DNA of 64,000 nucleotides, taken from positions 139,609 to 203,608 of the forward strand of contig CAUYUJ010018322.1 in NCBI GenBank assembly GCA_963575745.1. Reading direction: 5' to 3'. Shown in pieces: positions 52,430 through 63,327 of this stretch; position 1 is the stretch's first letter; every line of letters starts with the position of its first letter. The notes under the pieces were generated by a model. The model had not been told where the DNA came from, made no database searches, and saw only the letters and a list, made by a program, of their open reading frames with translations. The position numbers and the translations under genes were made by a program. The DNA is from Prorocentrum cordatum. Taxonomy: Eukaryota; Sar; Dinophyceae; Prorocentrales; Prorocentraceae.

Positions 52430-54690
52430 CAGCTGGGGAACCCCTGGTCGGCGTCGCGCCACCCGGGAAGCTTCGGTAGATTGGGGTGGTGCACACGACG
52501 AAGCGTTGGGAGAGGGGCAAATGTCCTCTTGAAGACTTACGTGCTGCATACGGAAGCCCCACAAAAGTACAGCCTGTGAAATTCAACCACGCCTCAACGC
52601 GCCAAGAGGCGCGGCTGCGACGTCGCATGTGGTTGCACGCTGGATCTGTGTTTGCGGATCGGCTTCGCTGAGAAGCCGGTTGTTGTCCGCCTGCGCTGCC
52701 AGCCCCGTGGCTGGCTCCGGGCCGCCTGGGAAGCCTCGGAGGGTCGGGGCGGTGCACGCGGCGTCTCGCGGGGAGAGGGGCGGGGGTCTTTTTGGGAGAC
52801 TCGCGTGCTGCAGACAAAAGCCCATTCAAGACAGCACGTGACTTTCAACCACGCCTCAACTCGCCAGGAGGCGCGGCGACGAAGCTCGGCTCCTTATCAT
52901 CCGGAGGCTCTGGACTCGTTTCGCATGCGTCCCTTCTGCAGCGGGCGTGGGCATGGATTGTGCGCGTTGAGAACGCGGTTGCGGATCCATGCGAAAAGCT
53001 GGTTCCCAACGTAATAGCGCTCCATGCAAAAAGCCGGAGCCATATATAAAGCTAGGCAGTGTTCTTGCTGGGCTGTCTTTTTAATTTTTTAGCTTATATA
53101 TTCTTGCGCTCCCGCGCTTGGGAGCTGGGCAGCAAGTGTGCCGCACGAGAGATCAGTGGCCCGTGCGGCTGCTGGCCTCAAAGAAGAGGTCTTTTGAGCG
53201 GAAGCTGCGCGGGGGGGCCCTGGGGGGGCCCGCGGCTGGCCTTTGGCCGCCCAGGAAGCCTCGGAAGAGAGGGGCCGTGCACGCAGCGACGCGTGGGCAG
53301 AGGGGCGGGGGTCCTTTGGGCAGGCTCACGTGCTGCATAGCCACAGAAGCCCCACGACCAGCACGTGACATGAAACCACGCCTCGACGTGCCAGGAGGCG
53401 TGGCGGCGAATTGTGGCTCCTTCTCGCTGGGGGCTCTGGACTCTTCTGGCTCGCAGTTGGGCAGCGCGTGCGCCCACGCTGCAGCGGACTGCGTCGAGGT
53501 GGTGCCTCTCGACCCCATTCCCCATCCCCCTCCTCCTGTAGCCGAGAGGGGGCAGTCCCGGGGCCGACGTTCACGCGGCATTTTCGTTGCTCTGCTGGTC
53601 CCTTGCGTCTCACGCTGTCCGAGTTGGCACCGTGTAGCGCAGCCGCTCAGCATAACACCATGTGTCGCCGCGCCGTTTGTTCCGCTGGGCGGCCCTCCGT
53701 CTCGGGGAGGGCGCTGCGGGCACCACAGCAAACGCCGCCTTGGGCGCGGTTGGTTTGCCGTGGGGTTTTGCCGCGGTGCCGGCGTCGCCTACTCGGGCGC
53801 GGGACGCAGGACTTGCCGTGGGTTTGCCGTTGTGTCGGCTTCGTTCACATGGGCGCGTCGAGAACAATTGGCGTGGCGGCATATTGTGCATGCGGGTGAG
53901 CGGCTTGCGGGGCCGCTCCTTGTATTGCACACTTGGAGAGATCAGTGGCCCGTGCGGTTGCTGGCCTCAACGCGCACGTGGCATCCTTCCATGCCTCAAC
54001 GCGCCAAGAGGCGCGGCGACGGAGCTCGGCTCCTCATCGTCGGGGACTCTGGACGCTTTCCGCGTGCTTCCATGCCGGAGCCGGGCGAGCGCGGTTGCGG
54101 ATCCATGCGAAAAGGTGGTTCCCAGCTTGACAGCGCTCTATGCAAAAAGCTGGAGCCATACGAAGAGCTGCCCAGTGCTGCTGCTGGCCTCGCTTTCGAA
54201 TCATATCCGCCTGCGCTGCGCTCCCGCGGAGGGCCACGCCTCAACGTGCCAGGAGGCGTGGCGGTGACTTGTTGCTCCTTCTCGCTGGGGGCTCTGGACT
54301 CTTCTGGCTCGCAATTGGGCAGCGCGTGCGCCCACGCTGCAGCGGACTGCGTCGAGGTGGTGCCTCTCGATCCCATTCCCCATCCCCCTCCTCCCGTAGC
54401 CGAGAGGGGGCAGTCCCGGGGCCGATGTTCACGCGGGCCCGCAAAACAGCACGTGGACATACAACCACGCCTCGACGCGCCAGGAGGCGCGGCGACGGAG
54501 CTCGGCTCCTGATCGTCGGTGGCTCTGGGCTCTTTTCGCTGGCGCGTCCCCCTGCTGCAGCGGGGCCTCCCGTTTTCTGGCCCTCTGCGCCCAGCTGGGA
54601 GGCCCCTGTTTGCACGCGCCCAAGCTCTGAGTGTCCGGCCAGGTGGCTCGCGTGGCCAGCACGCCGCGTGATCTCAACTTGGCATCCACG
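52430..54690. repeat. Cluster of duplicated modules built on CACGCCTCAACGCGCCAGGA
   Basis: The module CACGCCTC(A/G)ACG(C/T)GCCA(G/A)GAGGCG(C/T)GGCG, a small hairpin, followed by CTCC and a GGCTCTGGACTC block, occurs near 52578, 52848, 53373, 53992, 54235 and 54465. A second module (CCGCC(C)(T)GGGAAGCCTCGGA, AGAGGGGCGGGGGTC, CGTGCTGCA) precedes it at about 52440, 52690 and 53230. 53373-53580 and 54235-54440 are about 97-98% identical, a recent duplication. The long plus-strand frame here is open because the module lacks stops in that phase, and it is not conserved as protein between modules. Confidence 0.8.
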
Positions 54691-54724
54691 GCATGATCCC
54701 TGTGCTGCGTTCTCCTGCGCCCAT

Positions 54725-54890
54725 CATTATCCTCCTCCTCATCACCATCAGCATCATCATTATCAGCATCATCATCTTCATCACCACCACCACCATCATC
54801 ATCAATATCATCATCATCAGCATCATCATCATCAGCATCATCATCAGCATCAGCATTGTCATCATCATCAGCAGCAGCACCAGCATCGGC
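54725..54890. repeat. CAT microsatellite
   Basis: CAT/CAG triplets with ACC interruptions. Confidence 0.95.
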
Positions 54891-54937
54891 ATATCGCTCC
54901 TCGCCCCGTAGGCTCGCTGCGGCGCCAGTTTCCCGAG

Positions 54938-55236
54938 TTAGTGTTTGCCCGCTAGTGTTTGCCTGTGCCCCCGAGCTGCAGGAGGTGGCGGATTCGGCCT
55001 GGGGTGCTCCGCTGATGGAAAAGTGTGCCAGATGGACGCGTGCGGCCTGCTTGTTTGTGATATTGGCTTGCCTTGTTGGACAGAGATCCCCTGATTTTCC
55101 ACAGACGCTGCAGAAACGAGGGCCGCCAGATCTTCTTCTTTGATGTCAGCAGGAGCAGGACCGTCCAACAAGCTGAGAACACGTTGAGGGATCCACCACA
55201 CCCCGAAACGCTTCGCCAAAGAACGTAGGACCACAC
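54938..55236 (-). CDS. Possible minus-strand coding fragment
   Basis: The minus-strand frame reads SLAKRFGVWWIPQRVLSLLD, GPAPADIKEEDLAALVSAAS and VENQGISVQQGKP before becoming Pro-rich. The first 60 residues are protein-like. No start, splice site or partner exon could be fixed and no motif is recognised. Confidence 0.2.
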
Positions 55237-55329
55237 CCGAGGTCCCTCATTCGCACGCGCACTTCGATGACTCAGGCCGCAAATACGAAGATGACGACGA
55301 GCGCGCCACGGAGCACGAGGACGCAGTCA

Positions 55330-56290
55330 CTGGGGCATTCGGTGGAGCTCTCTAGGGGGGCAGGACACGCGTGAAGTTTGCGAGCCGACGGGAGCACAAC
55401 GCCGCCTTGCGACGGCCGCCGCTGGAGCCTTGGGTGTAGCTCGACACGGTGCCACGAAACGTGCGAGGGGTGGGCGAGAATGGCACCGAGGCTGGGGCCC
55501 TCGGTGCTGCTGCATATCAGGGCACGATCCGCGAGAGGGATGTATCGATATTGGGCCCACGGTCGCCATGCGACCGCAGCCTCCTGGAGCCTTCGGTGGA
55601 GCTCTCTGTGGGGCCACGAGGCGTGCGAGGGATGTGCTGAGATGGGCCCGAGGCCGCCATGCGACCGCAGCCACTGGGGCCTTCGATGAAGCCCCCTACC
55701 TATGTGTTTGCGAAATCTGTGAGGTGTGTGTGTGTGTGTGTGTGTGTGCCGAGATGGGCTCGAGACCGCCATGCGGACGCACCCACTGGCGACGGGCGAC
55801 GGGTGTGCCGAACTTGGGCGGGGCCGCATGCGGACGCAGCCACTGGCAACTTCGGTGGAGCTCCCGATGGGGCCATGGAGCGCGTGAGGGGTGTGCCGAA
55901 GTGGGGCGGGGCCACACGCGGACGCACCCGCTGGGGCTTCGGTGGAGCTCCTTGCGAGGCCACCCAGGAGTCATGCGAGGGGTGCTCAGGAGTTGGGGCA
56001 GCGCGGCCTGCGGACACCCTGTCACTGGGGCCCTTTTGGTGGAACGCCCTGTGGGGCCACGAAGCGGTTTTTGAGGGGTGCGTCGAATGGCAGGGAGGGG
56101 CCGTATGCGGACGTCACCGCTGGGGCCTCCGGTGGAGTTCCCCACGGGGTCGCGAGGCGTTGGAGTGCCGAGCGTGCGGCGCGTGCGCCGGAATGAGGCG
56201 GGGCCGCGTGCGGACGCAGGCGCTGTGGGGCCTTCGCTGGAGCCTGCTGTGGGGCCACGGAGCATGGTGAGGGGTGCGCCGAAATGGGCC
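55330..56290. repeat. Satellite of about 90 bp, inverted orientation, diverged
   Basis: Units read, on the plus strand, TTCGGTGGAGCTC, C(T/C)GTGGGGCCACGA, GCGTG(C/A)GAGGGGTG and GCGG(A/C)CGCA, the complement of the monomer in 25880-27620. About ten units, much more diverged than the 26-kb array. A GT microsatellite interrupts it at 55722-55748. Confidence 0.8.
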
Positions 56291-56745
56291 CGCAGGATGG
56301 ATGGGGAGGAGGAGAGAAGAGGATGCTGAGGAGGAGTGGGAGGTGGGAGGAGATCATGCCCTCTATTCTCTATTCAATCTTCTACGCTGGCCTCGCCAAA
56401 TTTGTTCGCGCTTTGCCTAAGTCGGTTCGCTGCGTTCTTTTTCCCGTAGACCGCTCCAGCTCCGTGGATTCAGTTTGCCCCACGTAAGAAAAAGGTGGAA
56501 GGAGGGAGAGGAGGAGAGGAGAAGAGAGGCGCGAGGCGCGCGGCGCTGCGAATTCAATTCTGAAGACCCAACACACGCGAGGGGTGGGAAACATTGCATG
56601 GCATTCTCTCGCAGAGCTTGCCTACCTTCGTGGTCGAGGCAAGCGTCATGGTGTGCGCTCGCAGGGCAATCTTGATACATAGTATCGTTCGTTTCCCGCG
56701 CATTTCAAGCTGACATGTGGGCCAGCTGTCAGGCTGTTCATGCCC
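56291..56745. other. Interval without a supported gene
   Basis: GGAGGAGAG patches near 56300-56350 and 56490-56530, with short frames only. Confidence 0.5.
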
Positions 56746-56812
56746 TCTCTCCTCCTCCTCCTCCTCCTCCTCCTCCTCCTCCTCCTCCTCCTCTTCTCCC
56801 TCCTCCTCCGCA
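56746..56812. repeat. CCT microsatellite
   Basis: Pure CCT units with a CTT interruption. Confidence 0.95.
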
Positions 56813-57176
56813 TTAACAGAAACATAGTTTGCTGGCCGCTGCGAGACCGCCGGCTGTGAGGTACAACGCCAGAGAGCGACCCGCCGTGCCACAGCAGCTC
56901 TTCCAAGCGGTGAGTACGGCGACAAAGAGGCCCAAGAGGCCAAGAGGCGATGCACAGGCCAGCCCTGCCGATATTCCTGCCTGGCCAATCGGTGCGCGAA
57001 GTGGAGGCTATCAAACAACATGTTATTCCTGGAGTGTCCCATCACGGAGTGGCAGTCGGAACTCGTTCAGAGAAAACGATCGTTAAGAACGCACGCGCAG
57101 CCTGATCGGAACACACACACACACACACACTACGGGCGTCGGGCAAGATGGTCCGAGGATAAGTGCAACATTCAAA

Positions 57177-57545
57177 GGGAGGAGGAGGAGGAGGAGCAGG
57201 AGCAGGAGGAGGAGGAGGAGGAGGAGGAGGAGGAGGGTGAGGAGTGGGACCATCCAACCAAAACGCATACATCCGTACCAGTCAGCATTTGAGGGCTATC
57301 AGTTCTTGCTTGTTTTCGCTGTTTTGAAAAACTGAAAAAGAAACAAAAAAGCTCGGCGAAGGTGCCGCCAGGGGAGGAGGAGGAGGAGGAGGAGGAGGAG
57401 GAGGAGGAGGAGGAGGAGGAGGAGCAGGAGGAGGAGGAGGAGGAGGAGGAGGAGGAGTGGTACCATCCAACCAAAACGCACACATCCGTACCAGTCAACA
57501 TCTGAGGGCTATCAGTTCTTGCTTGTTTATGTTTTTTTGCCAACA
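57177..57545. repeat. GGA arrays inside a tandem duplication of about 215 bp
   Basis: GGA arrays (57177-57243 and 57376-57456) are each followed by the same block of about 70 bp, ACCATCCAACCAAAACGCA, CATCCGTACCAGTCA, TGAGGGCTATCAGTTCTTGC (57248-57316 and 57462-57530). CAGCTCGGCG(A/G)AGGTGCCGCC follows each. An AC dinucleotide run lies at 57112-57130. Confidence 0.9.
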
Positions 57546-57654
57546 AATAGACAGCTCGGCGGAGGTGCCGCCAGGGAAGACAGCGATGCCGCTGCCGCGG
57601 GCGGGGAGGAGGCCTCGGAGCAGGCGGGCGCGGCAGGAGCCTCGGCCTCGCCGC

Positions 57655-57770
57655 CGGCCGCCGCCGGCCGCCGCCGGCCGCCGCCGCCGTCGTCGGCCTT
57701 CTCGCCGTCGGCGTTGTGGTCGCCATCGTCGTCGTCGACGCCGTCGGCGTCGTCGTCGTCGGCGTTTTGG

Positions 57771-57848
<78 letters not shown>

Positions 57849-57880
57849 TCGTCGTCGTCGTCGTCGGCGTTTTGGTCGTC
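57655..57880. repeat. GCCGCC and GTC/GGC microsatellite
   Basis: GCCGCCGGC units, then GTC runs with GGC interruptions. The Asp-, Ser- and Val-rich frames are repeat translations. Confidence 0.95.
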
Positions 57881-58179
57881 ATTTGGGGTCGCCTGTGGGT
57901 CTGAGGTGGCCCAGCACAGGTTCGTGCCAGCAGGAAAGGGGGGGGGCGAGGGGGGCGGGCTTTGGGGCGCTGAGTTCGACAAAAACATGTTGCCTTTTTC
58001 AGGTTCTGGAGGCCGTGTTCGGGCCCCGGGGGCCGTCAAAAACGGGCCCAGGGTGAAAACACACCAGATGGACCCGAGGAGGGGTCCAGGGACCGATTTT
58101 GAGCGGATTTGCCTTCCTCCCCCCCCCCCGCTTGACAGATGCTTCCGGGGCCCCACCAGCGCATACCCCCTGGCCGCCT

Positions 58180-58234
58180 CCAAGTCCTCGTCGTCGTGGT
58201 CGTCGCAGTGGTCGTGGTCGTCGCAGTGGTCGTG

Positions 58235-58302
<68 letters not shown>

Positions 58303-58320
58303 GGTCGAGGTCGAGGTCGC
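58180..58320. repeat. GTC microsatellite with GTGGTCGTCGCA units
   Basis: Two 18-bp GTGGTCGTCGCA units are followed by about 28 GTC triplets and GAGGTC units. Confidence 0.95.
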
Positions 58321-58499
58321 CGACGCCGCCGTCCGAGCAGAAGGAGGGCAGCAGAGGGGAGGAGAGGGACTGCCCAGCGGCGCCGGTGCAGGGCGCCCCT
58401 CGCCTCCGCCTCGCCGCCGCCGCCAGGGGCAGACCAGACCGGGGGGGGCAGGTCGGAGGGGGAGCGGCCGGAGTCGGACATGCCTGGCCCGCCTCGGGG

Positions 58500-58610
58500 G
58501 CTCCGAACAGATGGGGTCGGAGGATCGCGCGCGTCGGCGTCTGTGTCGGCGTCGTCTTCGTGCCTTCGTCGTCGTCGTCGTCATTGTCGTCGTAAGGGGA
58601 TGTAGTGGAA
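58500..58610. repeat. FB-B related block
   Basis: CCGAACAGATGGGGTCGGAG and GATCGCGCGCG, then GTC triplets and CATTGTCGTCGTAA with a following GGGG, in the same order as 48170-48250. Single arm only. Confidence 0.65.
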
Positions 58611-58724
58611 CAAGAAACGATGGCATATCAGTAAACTTTCTGAGCTCCACGCGGATTTCTTGAAACTGGCGTCTGATCCAGGCTTAGTCGGCTCAGTGGC
58701 ACCTCAGTGGCCTTGGTCGTTCCT

Positions 58725-58915
58725 ACGAAGACCTCTCAGGAGCTGCCTCCAAATGTTTTCTTACCCAGACATCCGATGTCCTGACTTGTTCAATACGGCG
58801 TCCGCGGCAGTCCCCATCTTCCTCACGGACGGTTTTCATCCCGAGTTCTTCTCTCACCCCCTGGGGGCCTGGCGAGGGCCCCAGGAGGCCGAAAACGGCA
58901 AAGAAATCGAATAAC
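58725..58915 (-). repeat. Family D repeat, minus-strand copy
   Basis: CCGATGTCCTGACTTGTTCA, ACGGCGTCCGCGGCAGTCCC, TTTTCATCCCGAGTTCTTCT and GGCCTGGCGAGGGCCCCAGG in reverse-complement order. See 6479-6712. Confidence 0.6.
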
Positions 58916-59097
58916 AACAATTGCGTAAACATGATTCCTTGGGGGTCCGTGCGGATATCTTGGATCGGCGTTGGGCCTTCCTGGCGGCGCCTCCAGCGCC
59001 GCCACGGTGCGCTCCGTGCGCCAGGGAGGGGAGTCCCGCGCCCATCCAAGGCATTCACGCGGACCTCCGAGAAATTAAGCTTCTGCCGTTTTCTGTT
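58909..59097. mobile_element. Foldback element FB-A, copy 4
   Basis: Arms with GGGTCCGTGCGGATATCTTG and ACGCGGACCTCCGAGAA, with GGCGGCGCCTCCAGCGCCGCC and GTGCGCTCCGTGCGC hairpins in the loop. More diverged than copies 1 and 3; the outer ends are least certain. A solo arm-like remnant, CTGAGCTCCACGCGGATTTC, lies at about 58637-58656. Confidence 0.7.
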
Positions 59098-59269
59098 CAT
59101 CTAGGAACCTCCCGTCGTGATTTCCTGTAGCGGCGCGAGCATGTCTTGGTAATTTGAGCCCCAGAATAGTCAAGGGAGGCCCCCCTCCTCCCCGTCCGCT
59201 CCTGCGGTGGGGAGCTGCGCTTCGGCGGCGAAAGCCTTCTTATCCTTCCCTCGGGGATTCCCGTCGTCG

Positions 59270-59345
59270 GCGTCGTCAGTCGTGGTCGTCGTCGTCGTCG
59301 TCGTCGTCGCTGGCCATCGTCGTTCGTCGTCGTCGGCTCGCCGTC
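59270..59345. repeat. GTC microsatellite
   Basis: GTC triplets with GGC and GGTC interruptions. Confidence 0.85.
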
Positions 59346-59495
59346 CCGCCATTCTTCGCTCGACGTCGCCGGCGGTCTTGGGCCGCCGAAGCACTGCTTA
59401 GCCTTCCCCCCAAAGGAAGGTCTGGGATCCTGGAGCTTACCTTCGGATCGGCGGCACGCCCGGGGGGGCAGTGAGAGGAGGCGGGCCTTCTCCTT

Positions 59496-59620
59496 GGCAT
59501 CGCTCGGACGTGTGTATTTTTCTTTCGGCGAGGACCATCGAGGAGCATCCTTGATCATTTGGCGAAAAAACCACGCACGAAACCGAAAAAAGCACAGAGA
59601 ATGGACGTCCGAGCGATGGC
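59496..59620. mobile_element. MITE family M2, copy 1
   Basis: A 125-bp element with perfect-type ends GGCATCGCTCGGACGT and ACGTCCGAGCGATGGC (15 of 16 positions inverted). About 97% identical to 63042-63166 over its full length and related to 61463-61589. The flanks differ between copies, which fixes the ends. No coding capacity. Confidence 0.8.
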
Positions 59621-59754
59621 GAGTCTCAGAAGGCTCGGAGTTCCCCAGGCTTTCTGAGAAGCCCCGCCGCCTCCTCAGACGGCCTTCTCCGTCTCACTCC
59701 CCCCCCCTCGCTCGCCGGCGATCCTTGAGCTTACGGTGGGTTCGAGTCGTGTCG

Positions 59755-59915
59755 ACCGGCGGCAGCCCCGCCGCGGGCGTTCCAGGTTTGACGCCGCCAG
59801 TGGCCCAGAATCGGCCCACACGGAACACTCGGGCCATCGAAAAGCCGCCGAGCGTTCAAGGTTGAACGCTCCACGCGGTGTCATAAACCAGCGCCAGGGT
59901 TGTCACGGCACGAAC
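59755..59915 (+). repeat. Dispersed repeat H, copy 2
   Basis: See 13120-13255. The CGTTCAAGGTTGAACG hairpin is conserved. Confidence 0.6.
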
Positions 59916-60334
59916 CTGCCGCACAGACAACCCGCACAGTGAGACGGGGAACCTCCCCAAGGGTACCCTTGCATCCTGGCCTCCTCGGTCCATCCTTGGC
60001 CACCCTCGTTGGCCGCGCTCCTCTCGAAGAGCTTCGACCTGGGCGCCCAAGGCCCCTGGCATCCTCCTCGCGCAGCCTCCTGAGAACGACGGGCCGACCG
60101 TGTACGCCACGAGCCCCCGGGGCCCTTGCGGACTCCGCGGCGCGCTCCCCGCAAGGAGCCGAGGCCGCGACGCCGCGCCGCCCCCGGGGCAGCCCGCCGA
60201 GGGCGCGGCCGCGGCGCCCGCGGAGGCGGCCGCGGAGCCCGCCGGGGCGGCCGAGGAGCCGCGCGCGCGCGCGCGCCGGGGGGCGCCGCGGGAGCCCGCC
60301 GGCCAGGAGCTCCTCGCGCTGCGGCCAGGGAGTA
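59916..60334. other. GC-rich interval without a supported gene
   Basis: GCGGCCGCGG and GCGCGCGCGC sequence around 60195-60275. Frames on both strands follow from composition. Confidence 0.5.
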
Positions 60335-60495
60335 TCAGGAGGAAAAGAAACACACAGACACAATTAATCCTCGATTCCCCAGAAGATATGGGAAAATGTG
60401 GGAAGTGGGGGGAAGACAGGAACCCCGAAAAGGTGGGAAAATATAGGGAATCCCGTTATTTGTGTGTATTCATTTGTGTGTCCTGGGGCCCCTTC
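60335..60495. mobile_element. Inverted-end dispersed element J, copy 2
   Basis: See 30195-30400. Starts CAGGAGGAAAAGAAACACAC with GACACAATTAATCCTCGATT and ends TTATTTGTGTGTATTCATTT, GTGTGTCCTGGGGCCCC. Shorter than copy 1 by about 40 bp in the centre. Confidence 0.6.
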
Positions 60496-60499
60496 AGAA

Positions 60500-60910
60500 T
60501 ATCACGACGGAGGGTTTTGGTGCGCTGCGTTCGGCCTCCCGCCTGGGGGGCCCTCGCGCTGCCGCCAGAACAAGCACGGCAGGAGGCTCGTGCGCGGCAG
60601 TTTCGGCCTCCAGGGGCCCTCGCGCTGTGAGCAGAATCACCGCGGAAGGTGGTTCGCGATGTTCGGCCTCCAGGGGCCCTCCAGCCGAAAGGATGACGAC
60701 GGAAGACGGTTCGCGATTTTCGGCTCCAGGGACCCTCGCGCTGCGACAAAAGTCACGGCGAAAGGTTGTTTGCTACGTTCGGCCTTCGGGGGCCCTCACT
60801 TGGCCTCGGGACCGTCAAGAAACGGCTCGGGATGAGGCGCCAGTCTTGGGAAAGGGTCAGAACTCCTGGGAACTCCACGTCGAACAAAGCAGGACATCGC
60901 ATGTCTCGGC
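60500..60910 (+). repeat. Family D repeats, tandem diverged copies
   Basis: The block TTCGGCCTCC(C/A)G.GGGGCCCTCGC followed by a (C)ACGGCGGA(A)GG-type motif recurs near 60525, 60605, 60660, 60718 and 60780. The last copy continues through GGGACCGTCAAGAAACGGCT and GGGATGAGGCGCCAGTCTTG. See 6479-6712. Confidence 0.65.
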
Positions 60911-61182
60911 ACCGGAGGTTTCCGGACGTTTTCGTAAGTTCCCGGAGGGTTTTTTGGCCTCGGCACGCGCCCCACTGCAGCATCGCATCGCCTCGCCGAG
61001 AGCGTGCTATCGTCCCGAACGGCTGCCGGGAACCCGAGTTATCGTCAGAAGCAGGCTCGGGATGAGAGACCGGTCCCAGCGGCATGGGTCCAGGCCTCTG
61101 CACGGGCCCACAGTGTGACATACCCAACAAGGCGTCCTGACAGCAGCCAAGGTGAAGAGCGTCGAGGAGTAGGAGGTCGGCT

Positions 61183-61226
<44 letters not shown>

Positions 61227-61240
61227 ATATATATATATAG
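61183..61240. repeat. TA dinucleotide microsatellite
   Basis: (TA)n with a single GTG interruption. Confidence 0.95.
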
Positions 61241-61462
61241 GGGACAGGGGTGACGGCACGGCCAGGTGCACTCGCGATTTTGGCCGCCCAGGCCAGAGAT
61301 GTTCGCCGGCATTGAGGCGGAACTCAAAGGAAGAGTGCTGCGGTACGGCTTCGGACTGGGCGGTCTGGGTCTCCCCGCTACCCCTGCGGGGCTCTTTTCT
61401 GCGGTCCCTGTTAGTTCTCGTCCGAGGCATCCATCTAGGGAAACGCTAGTCGGGCGATGCTC

Positions 61463-61589
61463 GGCATCACTCGGATGTGGGCATGTTTTCTCGGCGAGGG
61501 CCGGCGAGGAGCACCTTGGATCCTCTCGGCGAAGCAAGAAGCGCACGGAGCCGACAGCATGCACGGGGAACGGACGTCCGAGCGGTGGC
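61463..61589. mobile_element. MITE family M2, copy 3 (diverged)
   Basis: Ends GGCATCACTCGGATGT and ACGTCCGAGCGGTGGC. The interior shares TTTTCTCGGCGAGG, GGCGAGGAGCA and CTTG(A/G)ATC with the other copies. Confidence 0.7.
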
Positions 61590-61616
61590 AGGGAAGTCGC
61601 GACCTCGGAGGTCGTT

Positions 61617-61693
61617 GGATTGCAAAAAAAAGGATTTCAAAAAAGGGTTTTTTTTGTGCAATCTTTTTTTTTTTTTTTTTTTTTTTGCAATCC
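61617..61693. mobile_element. Small A/T-cored foldback
   Basis: GGATTGCAAAAAAAA at 61617 is the inverted repeat of TTTTTTTTGCAATCC ending at 61693. The right arm includes about 22 Ts. The GTGCAATCTTTT inside repeats the motif. Confidence 0.55.
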
Positions 61694-61866
61694 TTCGTCC
61701 GTGCGGCTGCGGCGGCGCCACGGCGGCGTGGGCGGCAGGCCTATGCGGGCGGCGGCGGCGGCGGCGGAGGGCCGTCTGGGCACCCGCCCGGGCGTCGTGG
61801 GGTGCTTCTGTTTGGGCGGGGCGGGGAGGAGGTCAAGTCCGCTCCGGAGCCTTCCCCGGCCATCAC

Positions 61867-62029
61867 CACCCACCAAACCACCCCAACCCAACCCGAAGGC
61901 TCAGATTTACCCTCGATTTCCAGTGGGGGGGGGTCCGGGAAATATCGAAAAAACACATGTGGAACCCTTACCCCCCCCCAACCCGAAATTCGGGTCTTCG
62001 GGTTGGGTTGGGGTGGTCTGGTAGGTAGT
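61867..62029. mobile_element. Foldback element FB-C
   Basis: The left arm CCACCAAACCACCCCAACCC (61867 onward, continuing AACCCGAAG) is the complement of a right arm ending at about 62029 (CTTCGGGTTGGGTTGGGGTG then GTCTGGTAGG), with about 27 of 29 positions paired. The loop of about 100 bp contains AACCCGAAATTCGGGTCTTCGGGTT-type nested repeats, stated here in pieces. Single copy in this window. Confidence 0.75.
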
Positions 62030-62044
62030 CAGGCCATGATCGCG

Positions 62045-62165
62045 TCGTGACAGAAATCAGGACGGGAGGTCTGTCGCTATGTTCGGCCACTGGGAGCCCT
62101 CGCCGGGCTCGTGGCCAAAATCGATATGGCTCGGGACGAAAAGCTGGCCCCGGGGAAGGGGTGGT
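62045..62165 (+). repeat. Family D repeat, partial plus-strand copy
   Basis: ATCAGGACGGGAGGTCTGTC, GGCCACTGGGAGCCCTCGCC, GGCTCGGGACGAAAAGCTGG and CCCCGGGGAAGGGGT in family order. See 6479-6712. Confidence 0.6.
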
Positions 62166-63041
62166 GCTCTGCGCCCTGCTGGGGCGTCTGGAGGCGCCCA
62201 GGGCCAACTCGAGGGTGACTCGAGCGGCACGGCAGTGACATCGAGCACGTTTAGGGGCTCCACGAGCAATTCGCGCCAGCTCGGGGCGGTCCGGCGCGCC
62301 TCAGAGGAGGTCCTCTCAGGAGCCCCGAACGTCTCACGGAGCCGTGGTATCATGTCCGGGGCGTCTTTTCCCCCTGGCGATGCGCGCGAGGGCCCTGCGT
62401 GGAGGGAGTCCTGGGACCTCCCAGACCCCCTCTGCGGATTCTGGCACGTGGTCTCGATGCGTGCTCGGAGGAGGCAAGCGCGCCTCGCAGCATCCGAGTA
62501 GCATCGCTGTTTAGGGATACTCGAGTCCTGCAGTCGGGCGCATCCGAATGACTTGATCATGTGCATGGATATCTCGGGCTCTGGAGGCAGAAGCTCAGGG
62601 CTGGAGACTTGCACGCCGCAAGTGCTTGGGACCTGCAAGGGGAATGGGTGTCGAGAGACCTGCAGAGGCCGTAGACACGCTAACAGCGATGTAGGTAATG
62701 GCGATGTAGGTGTCGGTATGTAGGTGGGACTGGTTCGTGGCCAACCCATTTGCAGGAAAGGCTCGTTCGTGCTCTCGTGCGATTTGCCTTGCGCGAGTTC
62801 GGCGTCGCAATAACCAGATTCCCTACATCGCCGTTCATCAACATCGCCGCTAGCGCGGCCTTGGAGAGGGGATGCTGTTCCATCTCCCTCGAAGGGCAAG
62901 GTCGCTCAGAATTGGTCTGTGCAGCATCCGAGATGTCATGCGCCAACAGCTCGGAAGCTCCAGACTCAAAGGACGGACTCCAAGATCATCCCACTCGGAC
63001 GCCACGGCCTCCAGCCCGTGTGGGCTACCGATTCTGAGCTT
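62166..63041. other. Interval without a supported gene
   Basis: Unique-looking sequence with a GCGATGTAGGT direct repeat (62687-62715). A minus-strand frame of 280 codons spans part of it but has no protein-like conserved segment or splice support. Confidence 0.45.
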
Positions 63042-63166
63042 GGCATCGCTCGGACGTGTGCATTTTTTCTTCGGCGAGGACCATCGAGGAGCATCCTTGA
63101 TCATTTGGCGAAAAAACCACGCACGAAACCGAAAAAAACACAGGGAATGGACGTCCGAGCGATGGC
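63042..63166. mobile_element. MITE family M2, copy 2
   Basis: See 59496-59620. Same 125-bp length and the same end bases. Confidence 0.8.
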
Positions 63167-63327
63167 GAGTGAGCTCCAGGAGCGATCGTCTGCGCGCACG
63201 TTTCCTCCCGGGCTCTTCTGGGCGAGGCTGCAGCAACGGGGTCCTGCCTTGAGACTCCGCCTCGACTGTCTCTTTCAGGGCCTTCTCCCAGAGCAGCCAC
63301 GGCCCCGTCCAGGTCCAGGGGAGGGGC

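Noticed and set aside
53118-54512. A 464-codon plus-strand ORF
   Set aside because: It runs through tandem modules that happen to lack stops in this phase. The modules are in different phases relative to each other and no motif is conserved.
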